Assembly: GCF_017301635.1 (NCBI RefSeq)
Contig: NZ_CP071091.1
Location: forward strand, 3,360,001 to 3,424,000
DNA length: 64,000 nucleotides
Direction of reading: 5' to 3'
Source: Myxococcus landrumus
GTDB lineage: Bacteria > Myxococcota > Myxococcia > Myxococcales > Myxococcaceae
Numbering within the stretch: position 1 is the first letter of the stretch; each line of letters starts with the position of its first letter. The notes beneath the pieces were generated by a model, which saw only the letters and a program-made list of their open reading frames with translations, was not told the DNA's origin and did no database searches. This document shows, in pieces, positions 34,461-45,091 of the stretch. Position numbers and translations under genes: made by a program.

Positions 34461-34580
34461 GAGCGTTCCTCCGACGAGAGGGGACTGCACGGAGGATGCG
34501 AGAGTCAGCGCGGAGCGTGGGGTGCCCATCGCCCAACGTCTCGCGGCGTCGCCCAAGTGCACGCGGGATTGTGCCTCGCC
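34400..34580. repeat. Signal-peptide/promoter module, copy 2
   Basis: Direct-repeat partner of 30578-30756. It covers the first 20 codons of the beta-lactamase-family gene and about 120 bp upstream. It ends about 30 bp from the intact glnS terminator. Confidence 0.85.
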
Positions 34581-34616
34581 GCGCGCCGTGAGCCCGGGGG
34601 CGGAGGCGACATGCCA

Positions 34617-34646
34617 GGAGCCGCCCTCGAACGGACTGGCGGCTCC
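34617..34646 (-). terminator. glnS terminator hairpin
   Basis: GGAGCCGCC and GGCGGCTCC form a perfect 9-bp stem with a 12-base loop, 16 bp beyond the glnS stop codon. Confidence 0.7.
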
Positions 34647-34662
34647 TCGGCAGACCCAGGAA

Positions 34663-36351
<1,689 letters not shown>

Positions 36352-36470
36352 GGTGGGGGCGAATCCTCGTGAAGCCGCCCGGAGCCGGCAAGCGATTCCT
36401 TGCTCCCCGGCCGTTCCCGGTGTGCCTCGATGCACAACACCCGGCGCCCCCTCCCCCCTTCCACCCGCCC

Positions 36471-37634
36471 TCAGAGGGACGACAGCAGGGAGTCCCACGC
36501 CTCCAGGGCCCTGGCCGCGGACAGCTCCTCCCCTCGCGCCCGAGCCCGGCGGGAGAGGTCCTGGCGGTGCACCTCGTCCGAGACGACACGCCCCAGCGCC
36601 TGGGACAGCGCCTGGGCGTCGTCCACCGGCACCATCACCCCATGCCGGCCATGCTCCAGCACCTCCGCCGGCCCCGAGGGACAGTCCGTGCTGACCACCG
36701 GACACCCCAGCGCGAGCGCCTCCAGCAACACCATGGGCAGGCCCTCGAATCGCGAGGACAGCGCGAACACCGCCGACCTGCGCATCAGCGCGTGCGGATT
36801 GGCCGCGAAGCCCGGCATGAAGACGGTGGACTCCACCCCCAACGAGCGCGCCAGGGCCTTCAGTTCGACCTCCAACGAGCCCACCCCGAGGATGAGCAGG
36901 TGGTGGTCCACACCGCGCTGGCGTGCCAGGGCGTGGCTCCGGATGAGGACGTCGAAGCCCTTCTGGGGCTCCAGCCGTCCCACCGCGATGACCACGGGCT
37001 TCTCGAAGACGGGGGGAGCCCAGTCCGGCAGGGGCGCCTCGGCGGCGGAGCGCACGAGGTCGCCGTCCACGAAGTTGGGGATGACCTGGAGCTGGCCGTC
37101 GGGCACTGGCACCAGGGCCTGGAAGGAGCGGGCCGTGTCCTGACCGCAGGCGATGATGCGCTGCATGCGCGGATAGAGCAGGCGCAGGCCCCAGAGCTGG
37201 CGGCGGGGCTGCTCGCGATGAAACGCGCCCCAGTCGAAGTGAATCATCCCCACCACGGGCTTGCCGAGCAGCCGCCCCGCCAGACACGCCAGCAGCGCCG
37301 CCCGCCCCTCCTGGCCCGCGACGATGACGTCCGCCTCGCGCGCATGGCGCAGCAGGTGCCAGAGGTACAGCGGCAGGCTCTGCCGGTGGTAGTCGTAGGA
37401 GTCCGTGGCCCAGGAGACCTCGGCGTTGCGTGGCAGCCGATCCTCCCGGCCCGGAGGCGGACGATGGTGGAAGAACAACCGCGTGGCGAAACGCCCAGGG
37501 TCCAAGCCCGCCATCACGTTGCACACCGAGCGCTCGATGCCCCCGGAACCCAGGAAAACCAGCGTGAAGAGGACGCGCTTGGGTCGGGAGTCTCGGGTGT
37601 CTTTCGTGGCTTCTCGCGGCACAGGTACCAGCAT
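36471..37634 (-). CDS. GT4 family glycosyltransferase
   Basis: A 387-residue GT-B enzyme. The N-terminal domain has [17 protein letters not shown], typical of GT4 proteins that act on cell-surface glycans. The C-terminal domain has [16 protein letters not shown] and the donor-binding [30 protein letters not shown] with the E-x7-E motif. ATG 37634 is chosen. Likely transfers a nucleotide sugar in the cytosol to a polysaccharide or glycolipid precursor. It is 119 bp upstream of glnS on the same strand. Confidence 0.88.
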   Translation of the reverse strand: MLVPVPREATKDTRDSRPKRVLFTLVFLGSGGIERSVCNVMAGLDPGRFATRLFFHHRPPPGREDRLPRNAEVSWATDSYDYHRQSLPLYLWHLLRHAREADVIVAGQEGRAALLACLAGRLLGKPVVGMIHFDWGAFHREQPRRQLWGLRLLYPRMQRIIACGQDTARSFQALVPVPDGQLQVIPNFVDGDLVRSAAEAPLPDWAPPVFEKPVVIAVGRLEPQKGFDVLIRSHALARQRGVDHHLLILGVGSLEVELKALARSLGVESTVFMPGFAANPHALMRRSAVFALSSRFEGLPMVLLEALALGCPVVSTDCPSGPAEVLEHGRHGVMVPVDDAQALSQALGRVVSDEVHRQDLSRRARARGEELSAARALEAWDSLLSSL

Positions 37635-37775
37635 CTGCCCCCAATCACGAGAAGGCCGGGTCAGGGTAACCCAAGGACGTACACGCGCCAACCACGCGAA
37701 TGTGTCACTCCCCCTCGCGCATACGCTAGCGAGACTTGATTAAGCTGGCATCCCTCTCTGGGGGCTCGCCTTCCT

Positions 37776-38675
37776 GTGAAAACATTCCTGAAACCTCGCC
37801 CTATCGTCTTGCTGGCGCCCACGCTGGCCATGCTCATGGTGGGCGGTGTGTTGACCTGGCGCGGCCATCGTATCGGCCAGGGGTTGCTACATCCTCCGCA
37901 CGTGCCAGTGGAGCGGCCCGTCGCGCTGGAAGAGCTCACGGGATTGGAAGACGTGAGCTTCACGAGCGCGGAGGGCCTCGCGCTGCGTGGCTGGTACGTG
38001 CCGTCGCGCAACCGCGCCGCGGTGGTGCTGGTGCATGGCTTCGCGGGCAACCGCGCGCAGCTCTTGTTCGAGGCGCGCGCGCTGGCCCGCGCCGGCTATG
38101 GCGTGCTGCTGTTCGACCTGCGCGCGCATGGGGAGAGCGGCGGGGACCGCGTGACGTGGGGCGATGGCGAGCGGCGGGATGTGGTGGCCGCGCTGGACTT
38201 CGTCTCGCACCGTCAGGACGTGGACCCGGCGAAGCTGGGGCTGTTCGGCTTCTCCATGGGTGGCACCACGTCCCTGCTGGTGGCGGAGTCGGACCCACGC
38301 GTGAAGGCCGTGGCCGCGGCGGGCGCGTATCCCGCGCTGGAGGCGGACGTGTACTCCGGCTACGGCCGCTGGGGTGCGCTGAGCGCGGAGCCCGTGCTGT
38401 GGACGCTGCGCGGCGCGGGCGTGGACGTGGACGCCGTGCGCCCCATCGACGGCATGTGCCGGCTGCAAGGTCGTCCGCTGCTGCTGGTCAACGGCGATGT
38501 GGACCCGGATGCGCCTTCCAAGCTCCAGGCCAGCCTCTTCCGCGCGGCCTGCGAGCCCAAGTCCCTGTGGGTCGTCCCGGGCGCGGGCCATGGCGAGTAC
38601 TCGCGCGTGGCCCCCGAGGAGTACGCGCGCCGGCTGCGCGAGCACTTCGACCGCGCGCTGCTCGGCTCGAGCTGA
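37776..38675 (+). CDS. Membrane-anchored alpha/beta hydrolase
   Basis: A 299-residue hydrolase with an N-terminal membrane segment (IVLLAPTLAMLMVGGVLTW). The core has VVLVHGFAGNRAQ (oxyanion), LLFDLRAHGESGGD, the nucleophile GFSMGGTT (Ser), LLVNGDVDPDAP (Asp) and GAGHGEYS (His). It resembles the FrsA/BAAT-like peptidase S9-type group of small esterases. GTG start; no strong ribosome site. Its stop is 4 bp from that of bpt. Confidence 0.83.
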   Translation: MKTFLKPRPIVLLAPTLAMLMVGGVLTWRGHRIGQGLLHPPHVPVERPVALEELTGLEDVSFTSAEGLALRGWYVPSRNRAAVVLVHGFAGNRAQLLFEARALARAGYGVLLFDLRAHGESGGDRVTWGDGERRDVVAALDFVSHRQDVDPAKLGLFGFSMGGTTSLLVAESDPRVKAVAAAGAYPALEADVYSGYGRWGALSAEPVLWTLRGAGVDVDAVRPIDGMCRLQGRPLLLVNGDVDPDAPSKLQASLFRAACEPKSLWVVPGAGHGEYSRVAPEEYARRLREHFDRALLGSS

Positions 38676-38679
38676 AGGG

Positions 38680-39453
38680 TCAACCCGACGTGTCGGGTTC
38701 GCCGCCGGGTGCGTCGTCCGCGGGCGCCCACGCGGGCGGCGCGTCGAGCGCGGGGCGCGTCTTCAAGAGCTCATGGGGGCGAAACGAGCCCTTGTAGCGC
38801 AGCGACGCGCACGCCTGGACGCGGTAGCCCAGGTACACGTGGGGGATGCCCCGCGCGCGCGCCAGCTCCACCTGGAACACCACGTTCGCCGTGCCTGGCG
38901 AGAGCCCCGCGAAGGCCGGGTCGTAGAAGAAGTACACCGCGCTCCACGCGTGCGGCGTCTCGTCGCAGATGCCCAGCGCCACCAGCCGGGGGCCGTCCTC
39001 CGGGCTGTCGTCGTAGAAGGCCACCTCGCGCGCGGACGGATGCGGAAAGGCGAACTGGAGCGAATACTCGCGCACGGTGAGCGGCGAGGGCTCCCAGTCC
39101 CGCGAGGACTCCCGCTCCGCGTGCCACGCCCGGTAGAGCGACAGCCGCTCCTCGTCCACGCGAGGCCGGCCCACCTCCACGCGCAGGTGCGCGCACGCGG
39201 CGCGGGCCCGGCGCTGGCTGCGGTTGGGCCGGAACGTGTCCACCGGGACGCGCAGGGAGACACACTCGTGGCAGTCGGCACACGCGGGACGGAAATACAC
39301 CGGGCCAAAGCGCCGCCACCCACGCACGAGGAGGTGCTCGTACTCCTCCGGTGACACGTCCTGCATCACCAGGTTCTCGAGCGACGCCTGCCGCTCCGGC
39401 AGGTAGCTGCACGGGCGGGGGTCTTCGACTTCATGTGCCAGCAGGCGGGCCAT
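38680..39453 (-). CDS. bpt: Aminoacyl-tRNA-protein transferase (Bpt-type)
   Basis: A 257-residue transferase that adds an amino acid from charged tRNA to protein N-termini for the N-degron pathway. The N-terminal Cys region CSYLPERQASLENLVM and FRPACADCHECVSLRVPVDTFRPNRSQRR are hallmark ATE/Bpt motifs. The GNAT-like C-terminal half carries SAVYFFYDPAF and IPHVYLGYRVQACASLRYKGSFRPHEL. Bacterial members of this group are usually leucyl-transferases acting on Asp or Glu. The C-terminal 20 residues are low-complexity. Confidence 0.92.
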   Translation of the reverse strand: MARLLAHEVEDPRPCSYLPERQASLENLVMQDVSPEEYEHLLVRGWRRFGPVYFRPACADCHECVSLRVPVDTFRPNRSQRRARAACAHLRVEVGRPRVDEERLSLYRAWHAERESSRDWEPSPLTVREYSLQFAFPHPSAREVAFYDDSPEDGPRLVALGICDETPHAWSAVYFFYDPAFAGLSPGTANVVFQVELARARGIPHVYLGYRVQACASLRYKGSFRPHELLKTRPALDAPPAWAPADDAPGGEPDTSG

Positions 39454-39607
39454 ATCCCTCCATGTTCCTCTCCGGCACCCCGCCCGCCGTCAAGTCCAAC
39501 GCGGTGGGCCCAAAAACCTCGCGGCCAGGGGGCCCGCTCCCCTCCCCTCCAGACAGGCCCGTGGCATGGCGACTGCACTATCGCCAGGAGACTCCCTAAC
39601 AAGGCGG

Positions 39608-39844
39608 ATGCACATGGCCCGAGACTGCCCGCGGTCCTGGATGGACCTGCCCTCTCAAGAGGAACTTGAGGCCGAGGCCGTTCGAACCCAGGGACTGCGC
39701 CTTTTGCCCTCCTGGCCGCTTGCCGCGCTGGACTCGCGGCACGACTGGCCAACGCCTCACGGGGAAGAGGAGAATGCATCCCAGGTCGACGTAGACCCCA
39801 GGGGGGAGCCAGATGACTTCGAATTCGCGGTCGCAAGCTACTGA
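39608..39844 (+). CDS. Small hypothetical protein
   Basis: A 78-residue acidic frame (start ATG 39608, alternative 39614, AAGG a few bases before). It contains SWMDLPSQEELEAEAVRTQGLRLLPSWPLAALDS and an acidic tail. No signal peptide or family. Codon bias is acceptable but the evidence is thin. It precedes the GT2 gene by 187 bp, a stretch containing a twice-repeated GCGTCGGAGCAGGAC. Confidence 0.4.
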   Translation: MHMARDCPRSWMDLPSQEELEAEAVRTQGLRLLPSWPLAALDSRHDWPTPHGEEENASQVDVDPRGEPDDFEFAVASY

Positions 39845-40031
39845 AGCCGCGTCGGAGCAGGACGCCGACGCGTCGGAGCAGGACGAGCCTTCTCACCCTC
39901 ATCCACTTCGAGAACGGACAGCCCCCGCATCCCTTGCGCGCCAGGCGGCCGGACGCGCACGACTCGCGGGCGATGCGCTTCCCAGGCAAGGCGGCTTCTC
40001 AGCCCCCGGCGCGAGCGCGTATAAGTCAGAC

Positions 40032-40886
40032 ATGTCCGCAATCGATGTCTCCGTGGTGATGCCCACCCACCGGAGAGAAAAGGAAGTGGTGGAGGCCATC
40101 CGCTCGGTGCTCCGCCAAGAGGGGGTCCAGGTGGAGGTCATCGTCCTGGACGACACGCCAGAGGGCACCGCGCGAGCACCCGTGGAGGCCCTGGGCGACT
40201 CGCGCGTGCGCTACGTGGTGAACGACCCGCCGTCCAAGGGTCGTCCCGCGGTGGTGCGCAACCACGGCGTGACGTTGGCCAAGGGGCGCTACCTGCACTT
40301 CCTGGACGACGACGACATGCTCGCGGACGGGGCGCTGCACGCCATGGTGAGCTCGCTGGACGCGAAGCCCCAGGCCGGTGTGGCGGTGGGCTGGGTGGTG
40401 CCGTTCGGCGACGACGCGGACTGGCTCAAGGACAAGAGCGACTACTTCCAGTGGGCCGCCAAGGTGGGCGCCAGCACGCCCAGCAGCCTGTGGACGGTGG
40501 CGCACATCCTCTTCCGCGGCACGCTGTATGTGAATTCGGCGTGCATGATTCGGCGCGAGCACTTCGCGGCGCTGGGCGGCTTCGACGCCAACATCCCAGT
40601 CTATGAGGACGTGGACTTCTACCTGCGCGGCATCCGCGCCTATGGCCATGTCTACGTCGACCGGCCCATCCTCCACTACCGCACCGGCCGGCCGTCGTTG
40701 ATGCACAACCTGGGCAAGGACGGCACGCTGGTGATGCAGTCCAACGACATGATTCACGGCAAGTACCGCAAGACGAACGGCATGCTGGAGTACCGGCTGC
40801 TGCAGTTCTTCATGCGGGCGTTTCCCTTCGGCCTCACCAAGCGTCTGCCGACCCTGTGGTTGCCGAAGCCGGGCCGGGTGCCATGA
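40032..40886 (+). CDS. GT2 family glycosyltransferase
   Basis: A 284-residue GT-A enzyme. DVSVVMPTHRREKEVVEAI opens the nucleotide-binding domain, HFLDDDDMLADG is the DxD metal motif, and GGFDANIPVYEDVDFYLRG is the catalytic ED-type region. ATG 40032 is the first sensible start. Its stop overlaps the next gene's start (ATGA), so it is coupled to the PLP-decarboxylase gene. Acceptor unknown; context suggests a cell-surface or small-molecule glycoside. Confidence 0.88.
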   Translation: MSAIDVSVVMPTHRREKEVVEAIRSVLRQEGVQVEVIVLDDTPEGTARAPVEALGDSRVRYVVNDPPSKGRPAVVRNHGVTLAKGRYLHFLDDDDMLADGALHAMVSSLDAKPQAGVAVGWVVPFGDDADWLKDKSDYFQWAAKVGASTPSSLWTVAHILFRGTLYVNSACMIRREHFAALGGFDANIPVYEDVDFYLRGIRAYGHVYVDRPILHYRTGRPSLMHNLGKDGTLVMQSNDMIHGKYRKTNGMLEYRLLQFFMRAFPFGLTKRLPTLWLPKPGRVP

Positions 40887-42352
40887 GCCTCAAGAGCCGT
40901 TTCGTTGGGACCGCCAAGCGGCAGATGAAGCAGACGCTGCGGCCCGTGCTCCAGCGGGCCATGGCGCCCGCGCGCACGGAGATTCCCGCCTCGTACTGGG
41001 GCCTGGAGCGCCACCCCTCCCAGGGCCTGAGCCTGGAGGGCGTGCCGCTCAAGGAGCTGGTGGAGCGCTGGGGCTCGCCGCTGCACGTGGTGCACTTGGC
41101 GGCGCTGCGCCGCAACGTGGAGCGCTTCCAGGCGGTGCCGCCAGGGTGCACGGCCGGATGCGAGGTCTTCTACTCGTACAAGACGAACCCGGTGCCCGGG
41201 GTGCTCTCCGTGCTGCACGGGCTGGGCGTGGGCGCCGAAATCATCTCCGCCTATGAGCTGTGGCTCGCGCTGAAGCTGGGCGTTCCGGCGGACCGCATCG
41301 TCTACAACGGGCCGGTGAAGTCGGAGGCCTCCGTGCGCGAGGCCATCGCCCAGGGCATCCAGTTGCTGGCGGCCAACCACGCGGAGGAGCTGGGCAGCTT
41401 CGCGCGCATCGCCGCGGAGGTGGGCAAGCGTCCTCGCGTGGCGGTCCGGGTGAGCACGGACAGCGGCTGGGCGGCGCAGTTCGGCACGCCCATCGCCGGG
41501 GGCGCGGCGCTGCGTGCGTACGCGCAGGCGCGAGCCTCCTCGCACTTGAACGTGGTGGGCCTGCACGCGCACCGGGGCGCCACCATCCGCACCGAGGGCG
41601 AGTTCACCGGCTTCGTGGAAGCGGTGCTGGCCTTCACGGACACGCTGCACCTGGAGCTGGGGCTGGACCTGGAGGTGTTGGATTTGGGTGGCAGCCTCTG
41701 CACGCCCTCGGTGGAGCACATCGCCGAGCGCGACTGGCGGCTCAACCTCACCTTCTTCCGCGACGTGCCCGCACCGGACCCCGCCCAGGCGTTGGGCATC
41801 TCCCGGTACGTCTCGCTCGCGGTGGAGATGGTGGAGTCGCACTACGCGCGCCGCGGGCGCCGGCGTCCTCGCATCTTCCTGGAGCCGGGCCGCGCCATGA
41901 CGGGCGACACGCAGCTCCTCCTGGGACGCGTGCACACGCTCAAGTCGGGCGAGGACCGGACGTGGGCGGTGCTCGACATGGGCGTGAACCATGCCGAGTG
42001 CGTGCGCAACGAGTACCACCAGCTCTTCCACGTGGACCGGCCGGACGCGCCGGCCTCGCGCGTGTACACGGTGGTGGGCCCCATCTGCACGCCAGGGGAC
42101 ACGCTGTACCACGCCAAGCGCCTGCCGGACCTCGTCCCGGGCGACACGCTGGCCATCATGGATGCGGGTGCGTACTTCGTTCCGTTCGCCACGTCGTTCT
42201 CGTATCCCCAGCCCGCCATCATCGCGCTGGAGGAGGACGGCACGGACCGGCTCTTGCGGCGGGCGGAGACGTTCGAGGACCAGGTGGCGCTCGACGCGGT
42301 GGACCCGGTGCAGATGCCCCGGGCCGCGCAGAACAAGACCGAGGCCGCGTGA
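40883..42352 (+). CDS. Fold-type III PLP-dependent decarboxylase
   Basis: A 489-residue enzyme of the DAP/ornithine decarboxylase family. The PLP Lys lies in EVFYSYKTNPVPGVL. LGGSLCTPS corresponds to the glycine loop near the phosphate, IFLEPGRAMTGD is the phosphate-binding EPGR motif, and GPICTPGDTLYH supplies the partner-subunit Cys/Asp. The C-terminal GAYFVPFATSFSYPQPA is the family Tyr region. A 40-residue basic N-terminal extension is unusual. It overlaps the upstream GT2 gene, so it probably works on a precursor of the same product; it could be LysA-like, but context argues for specialised metabolism. Confidence 0.83.
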   Translation: MSLKSRFVGTAKRQMKQTLRPVLQRAMAPARTEIPASYWGLERHPSQGLSLEGVPLKELVERWGSPLHVVHLAALRRNVERFQAVPPGCTAGCEVFYSYKTNPVPGVLSVLHGLGVGAEIISAYELWLALKLGVPADRIVYNGPVKSEASVREAIAQGIQLLAANHAEELGSFARIAAEVGKRPRVAVRVSTDSGWAAQFGTPIAGGAALRAYAQARASSHLNVVGLHAHRGATIRTEGEFTGFVEAVLAFTDTLHLELGLDLEVLDLGGSLCTPSVEHIAERDWRLNLTFFRDVPAPDPAQALGISRYVSLAVEMVESHYARRGRRRPRIFLEPGRAMTGDTQLLLGRVHTLKSGEDRTWAVLDMGVNHAECVRNEYHQLFHVDRPDAPASRVYTVVGPICTPGDTLYHAKRLPDLVPGDTLAIMDAGAYFVPFATSFSYPQPAIIALEEDGTDRLLRRAETFEDQVALDAVDPVQMPRAAQNKTEAA

Positions 42353-42358
42353 AGCACA

Positions 42359-42387
42359 CGGGCCGCCCGGAAGTCCTGGGCGGCCCG
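42359..42387. terminator. Bidirectional terminator
   Basis: CGGGCCGCCC and GGGCGGCCCG form a perfect 10-bp stem with a 9-base loop, 6 bp after the decarboxylase stop and 14 bp before the convergent ATP-grasp stop. Confidence 0.7.
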
Positions 42388-42400
42388 GCTCCCTCGGAGC

Positions 42401-43885
42401 CTACCGGTTGAGCACCATCATCCGGAGGAAGGCACGGGGGTGGCGCGCGGAGCCGTAGAGAATCTGCGCCACCTCCACCGCCGAGGGCATCATGTCATCC
42501 GAGTCGATGAGCGGATCCACCGCCACGTCCCGGTGGGACTGCAGCCAGCGGCGCCACTGACGGGCCTCATCCACGGGGAGCGCGCCCGACAGCCGCTGGA
42601 GGTTGAGCAGCATCTCCAGGGCGATGCGGTTGCAGAACACCTCGCCCTTGCCCTTCCACGCACGCGCGGCCGCCACCACGTCGCCGAGCGCGTCCGTGTC
42701 TCCCACCGCCGCGTGGTACGCCATGAGCGGCAGCGGCAGGCCCCGGGCGATGTCGAAGCCCATCTGCCCGTAGTAGCGGGGGTTGAAGTCGATGAGGAGG
42801 AACTCGTCCTTCGTCTGGATGAACTCCACCTCGAACACGCCGTGGTAGCCCAACCGCTGGCACAGACGCTTGAGTCCGTCCGCCAGGTCCTGACGCACGG
42901 GCGCGGACTCGAAGCACACGCCCACGCCCAGCCGGCGCGGACGCTGGAGCACCTTCATGGCGCCGCGCACCTCGAACACGTCGCCCGTCTCGTCCACGAA
43001 GCCCGACAGGCTGTAGATGCCCTGCGCGGCTTCCGGATGGAACTCCTGCACCATGGGGCGCGCGACGGCCGGGTCGAAGTTCACCAGCATGGCCGCATAC
43101 CCATCGCGAGCGAAGGCCCGGTACTCCTCGACGAGCTGCGAGGGCTCCGCCACTGGCAGGCCCTTGCGGTGCGTGGAGTAGAGAATCTGCGTCGTGGGCT
43201 TGATGAGGACCGGGAAGCGGGCCTCGCGCGAGATGGCCTCCAGGTCCGCCTCGGACTCGGGGAACCAGGTGCGCGGCAACGTCAGGCCGACCTGCTGGCC
43301 CACCTCGAAGAGCTTGCGCTTGTTGAGCAGCCCGTACACCGCCTCCACGCCGGGGTCATAGAGGTGGAAGTACTTCGAGAGCTCCTCGGCGTGGACGGAC
43401 ACCAGCCACGCCAGCTCGTCGCTCGTCGGGTACAGCACATGCCGGCGAGGCTCTCCTCGGCCGAAGTCCAGCAGCCACGCGAGGAAGGCCTCGGGCTGGG
43501 ACTCAGGGGGACACTGCACACGACGCCCGACGAAGCGGGACCAGCTCGCGGGGCCCAGCTTCCCGGGGTCCGCCACGGTGACGTCGATTCCATTGCGCCC
43601 GAAGCAGCGCGCGGCGGCGAGCGTGCCATAGAAGCTCGCGGAGAAGAGCAGCACCGGCGGACGCTGTTCCTCGCGCCCGCGCACCGCCTGCTCCACCTTC
43701 ACGTGTTCTGCCTCCACCTGTGGTGTCTCCAGTCTTTCCACGTCCTCCGTCCTGCGCGAGCGCGAGGACACTCCGCGCGCCGGGACCTGGGCCTTCGCCA
43801 TGACGGCGGCGGCCTGCGTCGAAGCAAGCATCGCGGTGCCCGCGGCAAGCCCGGCGGTAAGGAGGGAGAGAATGTGTCGTTTCAT
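42401..43885 (-). CDS. ATP-grasp family protein with signal-like N-terminus
   Basis: About 494 residues from ATG 43885. The ATP-grasp core shows FPVLIKPTTQILYSTHRKG (ATP-binding Lys), VQEFHPEAAQGIYSLSGFV and LIDFNPRYYGQM with the Mg-binding Asp/Asn pair. A preceding Rossmann-like domain has SFYGTLAAARCFGRNGIDVTVADP. Oddly, the N-terminus (MKRHILSLLTAGLAAGTAMLA) looks like a Sec signal or membrane anchor, although ATP-grasp ligases need cytosolic ATP; a start at ATG 43801 would remove it. The family ligates a carboxylate to an amine or thiol. Convergent with the PLP decarboxylase. Confidence 0.8.
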   Translation of the reverse strand: MKRHILSLLTAGLAAGTAMLASTQAAAVMAKAQVPARGVSSRSRRTEDVERLETPQVEAEHVKVEQAVRGREEQRPPVLLFSASFYGTLAAARCFGRNGIDVTVADPGKLGPASWSRFVGRRVQCPPESQPEAFLAWLLDFGRGEPRRHVLYPTSDELAWLVSVHAEELSKYFHLYDPGVEAVYGLLNKRKLFEVGQQVGLTLPRTWFPESEADLEAISREARFPVLIKPTTQILYSTHRKGLPVAEPSQLVEEYRAFARDGYAAMLVNFDPAVARPMVQEFHPEAAQGIYSLSGFVDETGDVFEVRGAMKVLQRPRRLGVGVCFESAPVRQDLADGLKRLCQRLGYHGVFEVEFIQTKDEFLLIDFNPRYYGQMGFDIARGLPLPLMAYHAAVGDTDALGDVVAAARAWKGKGEVFCNRIALEMLLNLQRLSGALPVDEARQWRRWLQSHRDVAVDPLIDSDDMMPSAVEVAQILYGSARHPRAFLRMMVLNR

Positions 43886-44088
43886 GTCCAGGGGACGCAA
43901 CATAGCCGCCCCTCACCCCATTTGCCGCTGTCCGGTTCACTTCGTGACTCCTGTTTCGAGCGCGAACGAAAACGGGCTGACGGGACGCCCCCCACCCAGC
44001 GGGTCCCGCGCGACGACTTGCTGAGTTCCGTACCAATCCCGTGTCCCCCATCGCACGGAGTCCTCACGTGTCGGACAGGCACCGCGAG

Positions 44089-44907
44089 TCAGGGAGGGAT
44101 GCCTCCTTCGGGCCGCCACACGAGGTAGCCCGAGTCGAGCAGCCACGAGTCCACCATCACCCCGCTCACCTGCGTGGCCAGGCGAACGACGGACTCGCGG
44201 AAGGCGTCGGCGGGGAGGGTGTAACCGGTGTCACGGGCGTGTTGCCAGGCTTCGTTCCATGACTGGAAGAAGGCGTGCATGGGCTCTCCGGGGCGCACGC
44301 GGCGGCGGAGGTCTCGAGGCAGCCAGTCGCGGAACTGCCAGGGGGCGAAGCCGTGGCGGAAGGTGGTGTGGAACAGCAGGGCTTCGCGCGTGGGTGGGAG
44401 GTCCGCGCCGTTGGCGGGTCGACGCAGCAGGTGCGCGGTGAGCACCGAGCCTTCCGGGTCGGCGCTGCCCTCGACGAGCAGGCCCGAGGGGAGGAGGAAG
44501 CGGCCGAGGGTGTGGTGGACCTCGGAGACCCGTTCGACGGGGCCCTGACGCAGCACGTTCATGGCCCGCACGAGCCGGGCGGACTCATCCGCCATCAGCG
44601 GAAGCTCGAAGCCGCCTGGGCGGAAGTGGGTGCGTGGTCCTGAGTGGATTTGCGCCGCCTGGGCTCGGGCCGCGTCCAGCTCCACGCCCACCACGGAGAG
44701 CCCTGGGTGGAGTGAGCGGAACGCCTCCGCGCTCTCCATCGTGGTCCATGGGTGCTCGCCGAAGCCCACGTCGACGAAGACGCCGTGGGTCCAGGGTCCA
44801 TCGACGCGGGTGAGCAAGTCGGGCTCGAAGCGGCACAGATAGGCATCCAGTGCGCGCAGGCGCCCCGGAGAGGTGCGCCCCCGTGTCTTCGCGTCGAGCG
44901 TGGACAT
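44089..44907 (-). CDS. Class I SAM-dependent methyltransferase-like protein
   Basis: A 272-residue protein from ATG 44907. The SAM-binding glycine motif is HGVFVDVGFGEHPWTTMESA, followed by the acidic strand SVVGVELDAARAQAA and a MADESARLVRAMNVL segment where the motif II Asp would lie. The C-terminal half (FAPWQFRDWLPRDLRRRVRP, DTGYTLPADAF) has no known match. It is upstream of the ATP-grasp gene on the same strand with a 203-bp gap. Target unknown. Confidence 0.72.
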   Translation of the reverse strand: MSTLDAKTRGRTSPGRLRALDAYLCRFEPDLLTRVDGPWTHGVFVDVGFGEHPWTTMESAEAFRSLHPGLSVVGVELDAARAQAAQIHSGPRTHFRPGGFELPLMADESARLVRAMNVLRQGPVERVSEVHHTLGRFLLPSGLLVEGSADPEGSVLTAHLLRRPANGADLPPTREALLFHTTFRHGFAPWQFRDWLPRDLRRRVRPGEPMHAFFQSWNEAWQHARDTGYTLPADAFRESVVRLATQVSGVMVDSWLLDSGYLVWRPEGGIPP

Positions 44908-45091
44908 GTCACGCACTTCGGCGAGAGGAGCCCCACGCGTCAAGCCTCTCGGGTGGCATTTTCGCAAGTCCGCGGAGGCGGGCTTGAAGCAACGTGCACG
45001 GCCGTCCACTGCGCCCGGTGAGTCATGCGCCGTGCGGCAAACGACCCTTGCCTCATTTTCTCCGGTCCACCGAGGCCATTAGGCTGGACGT

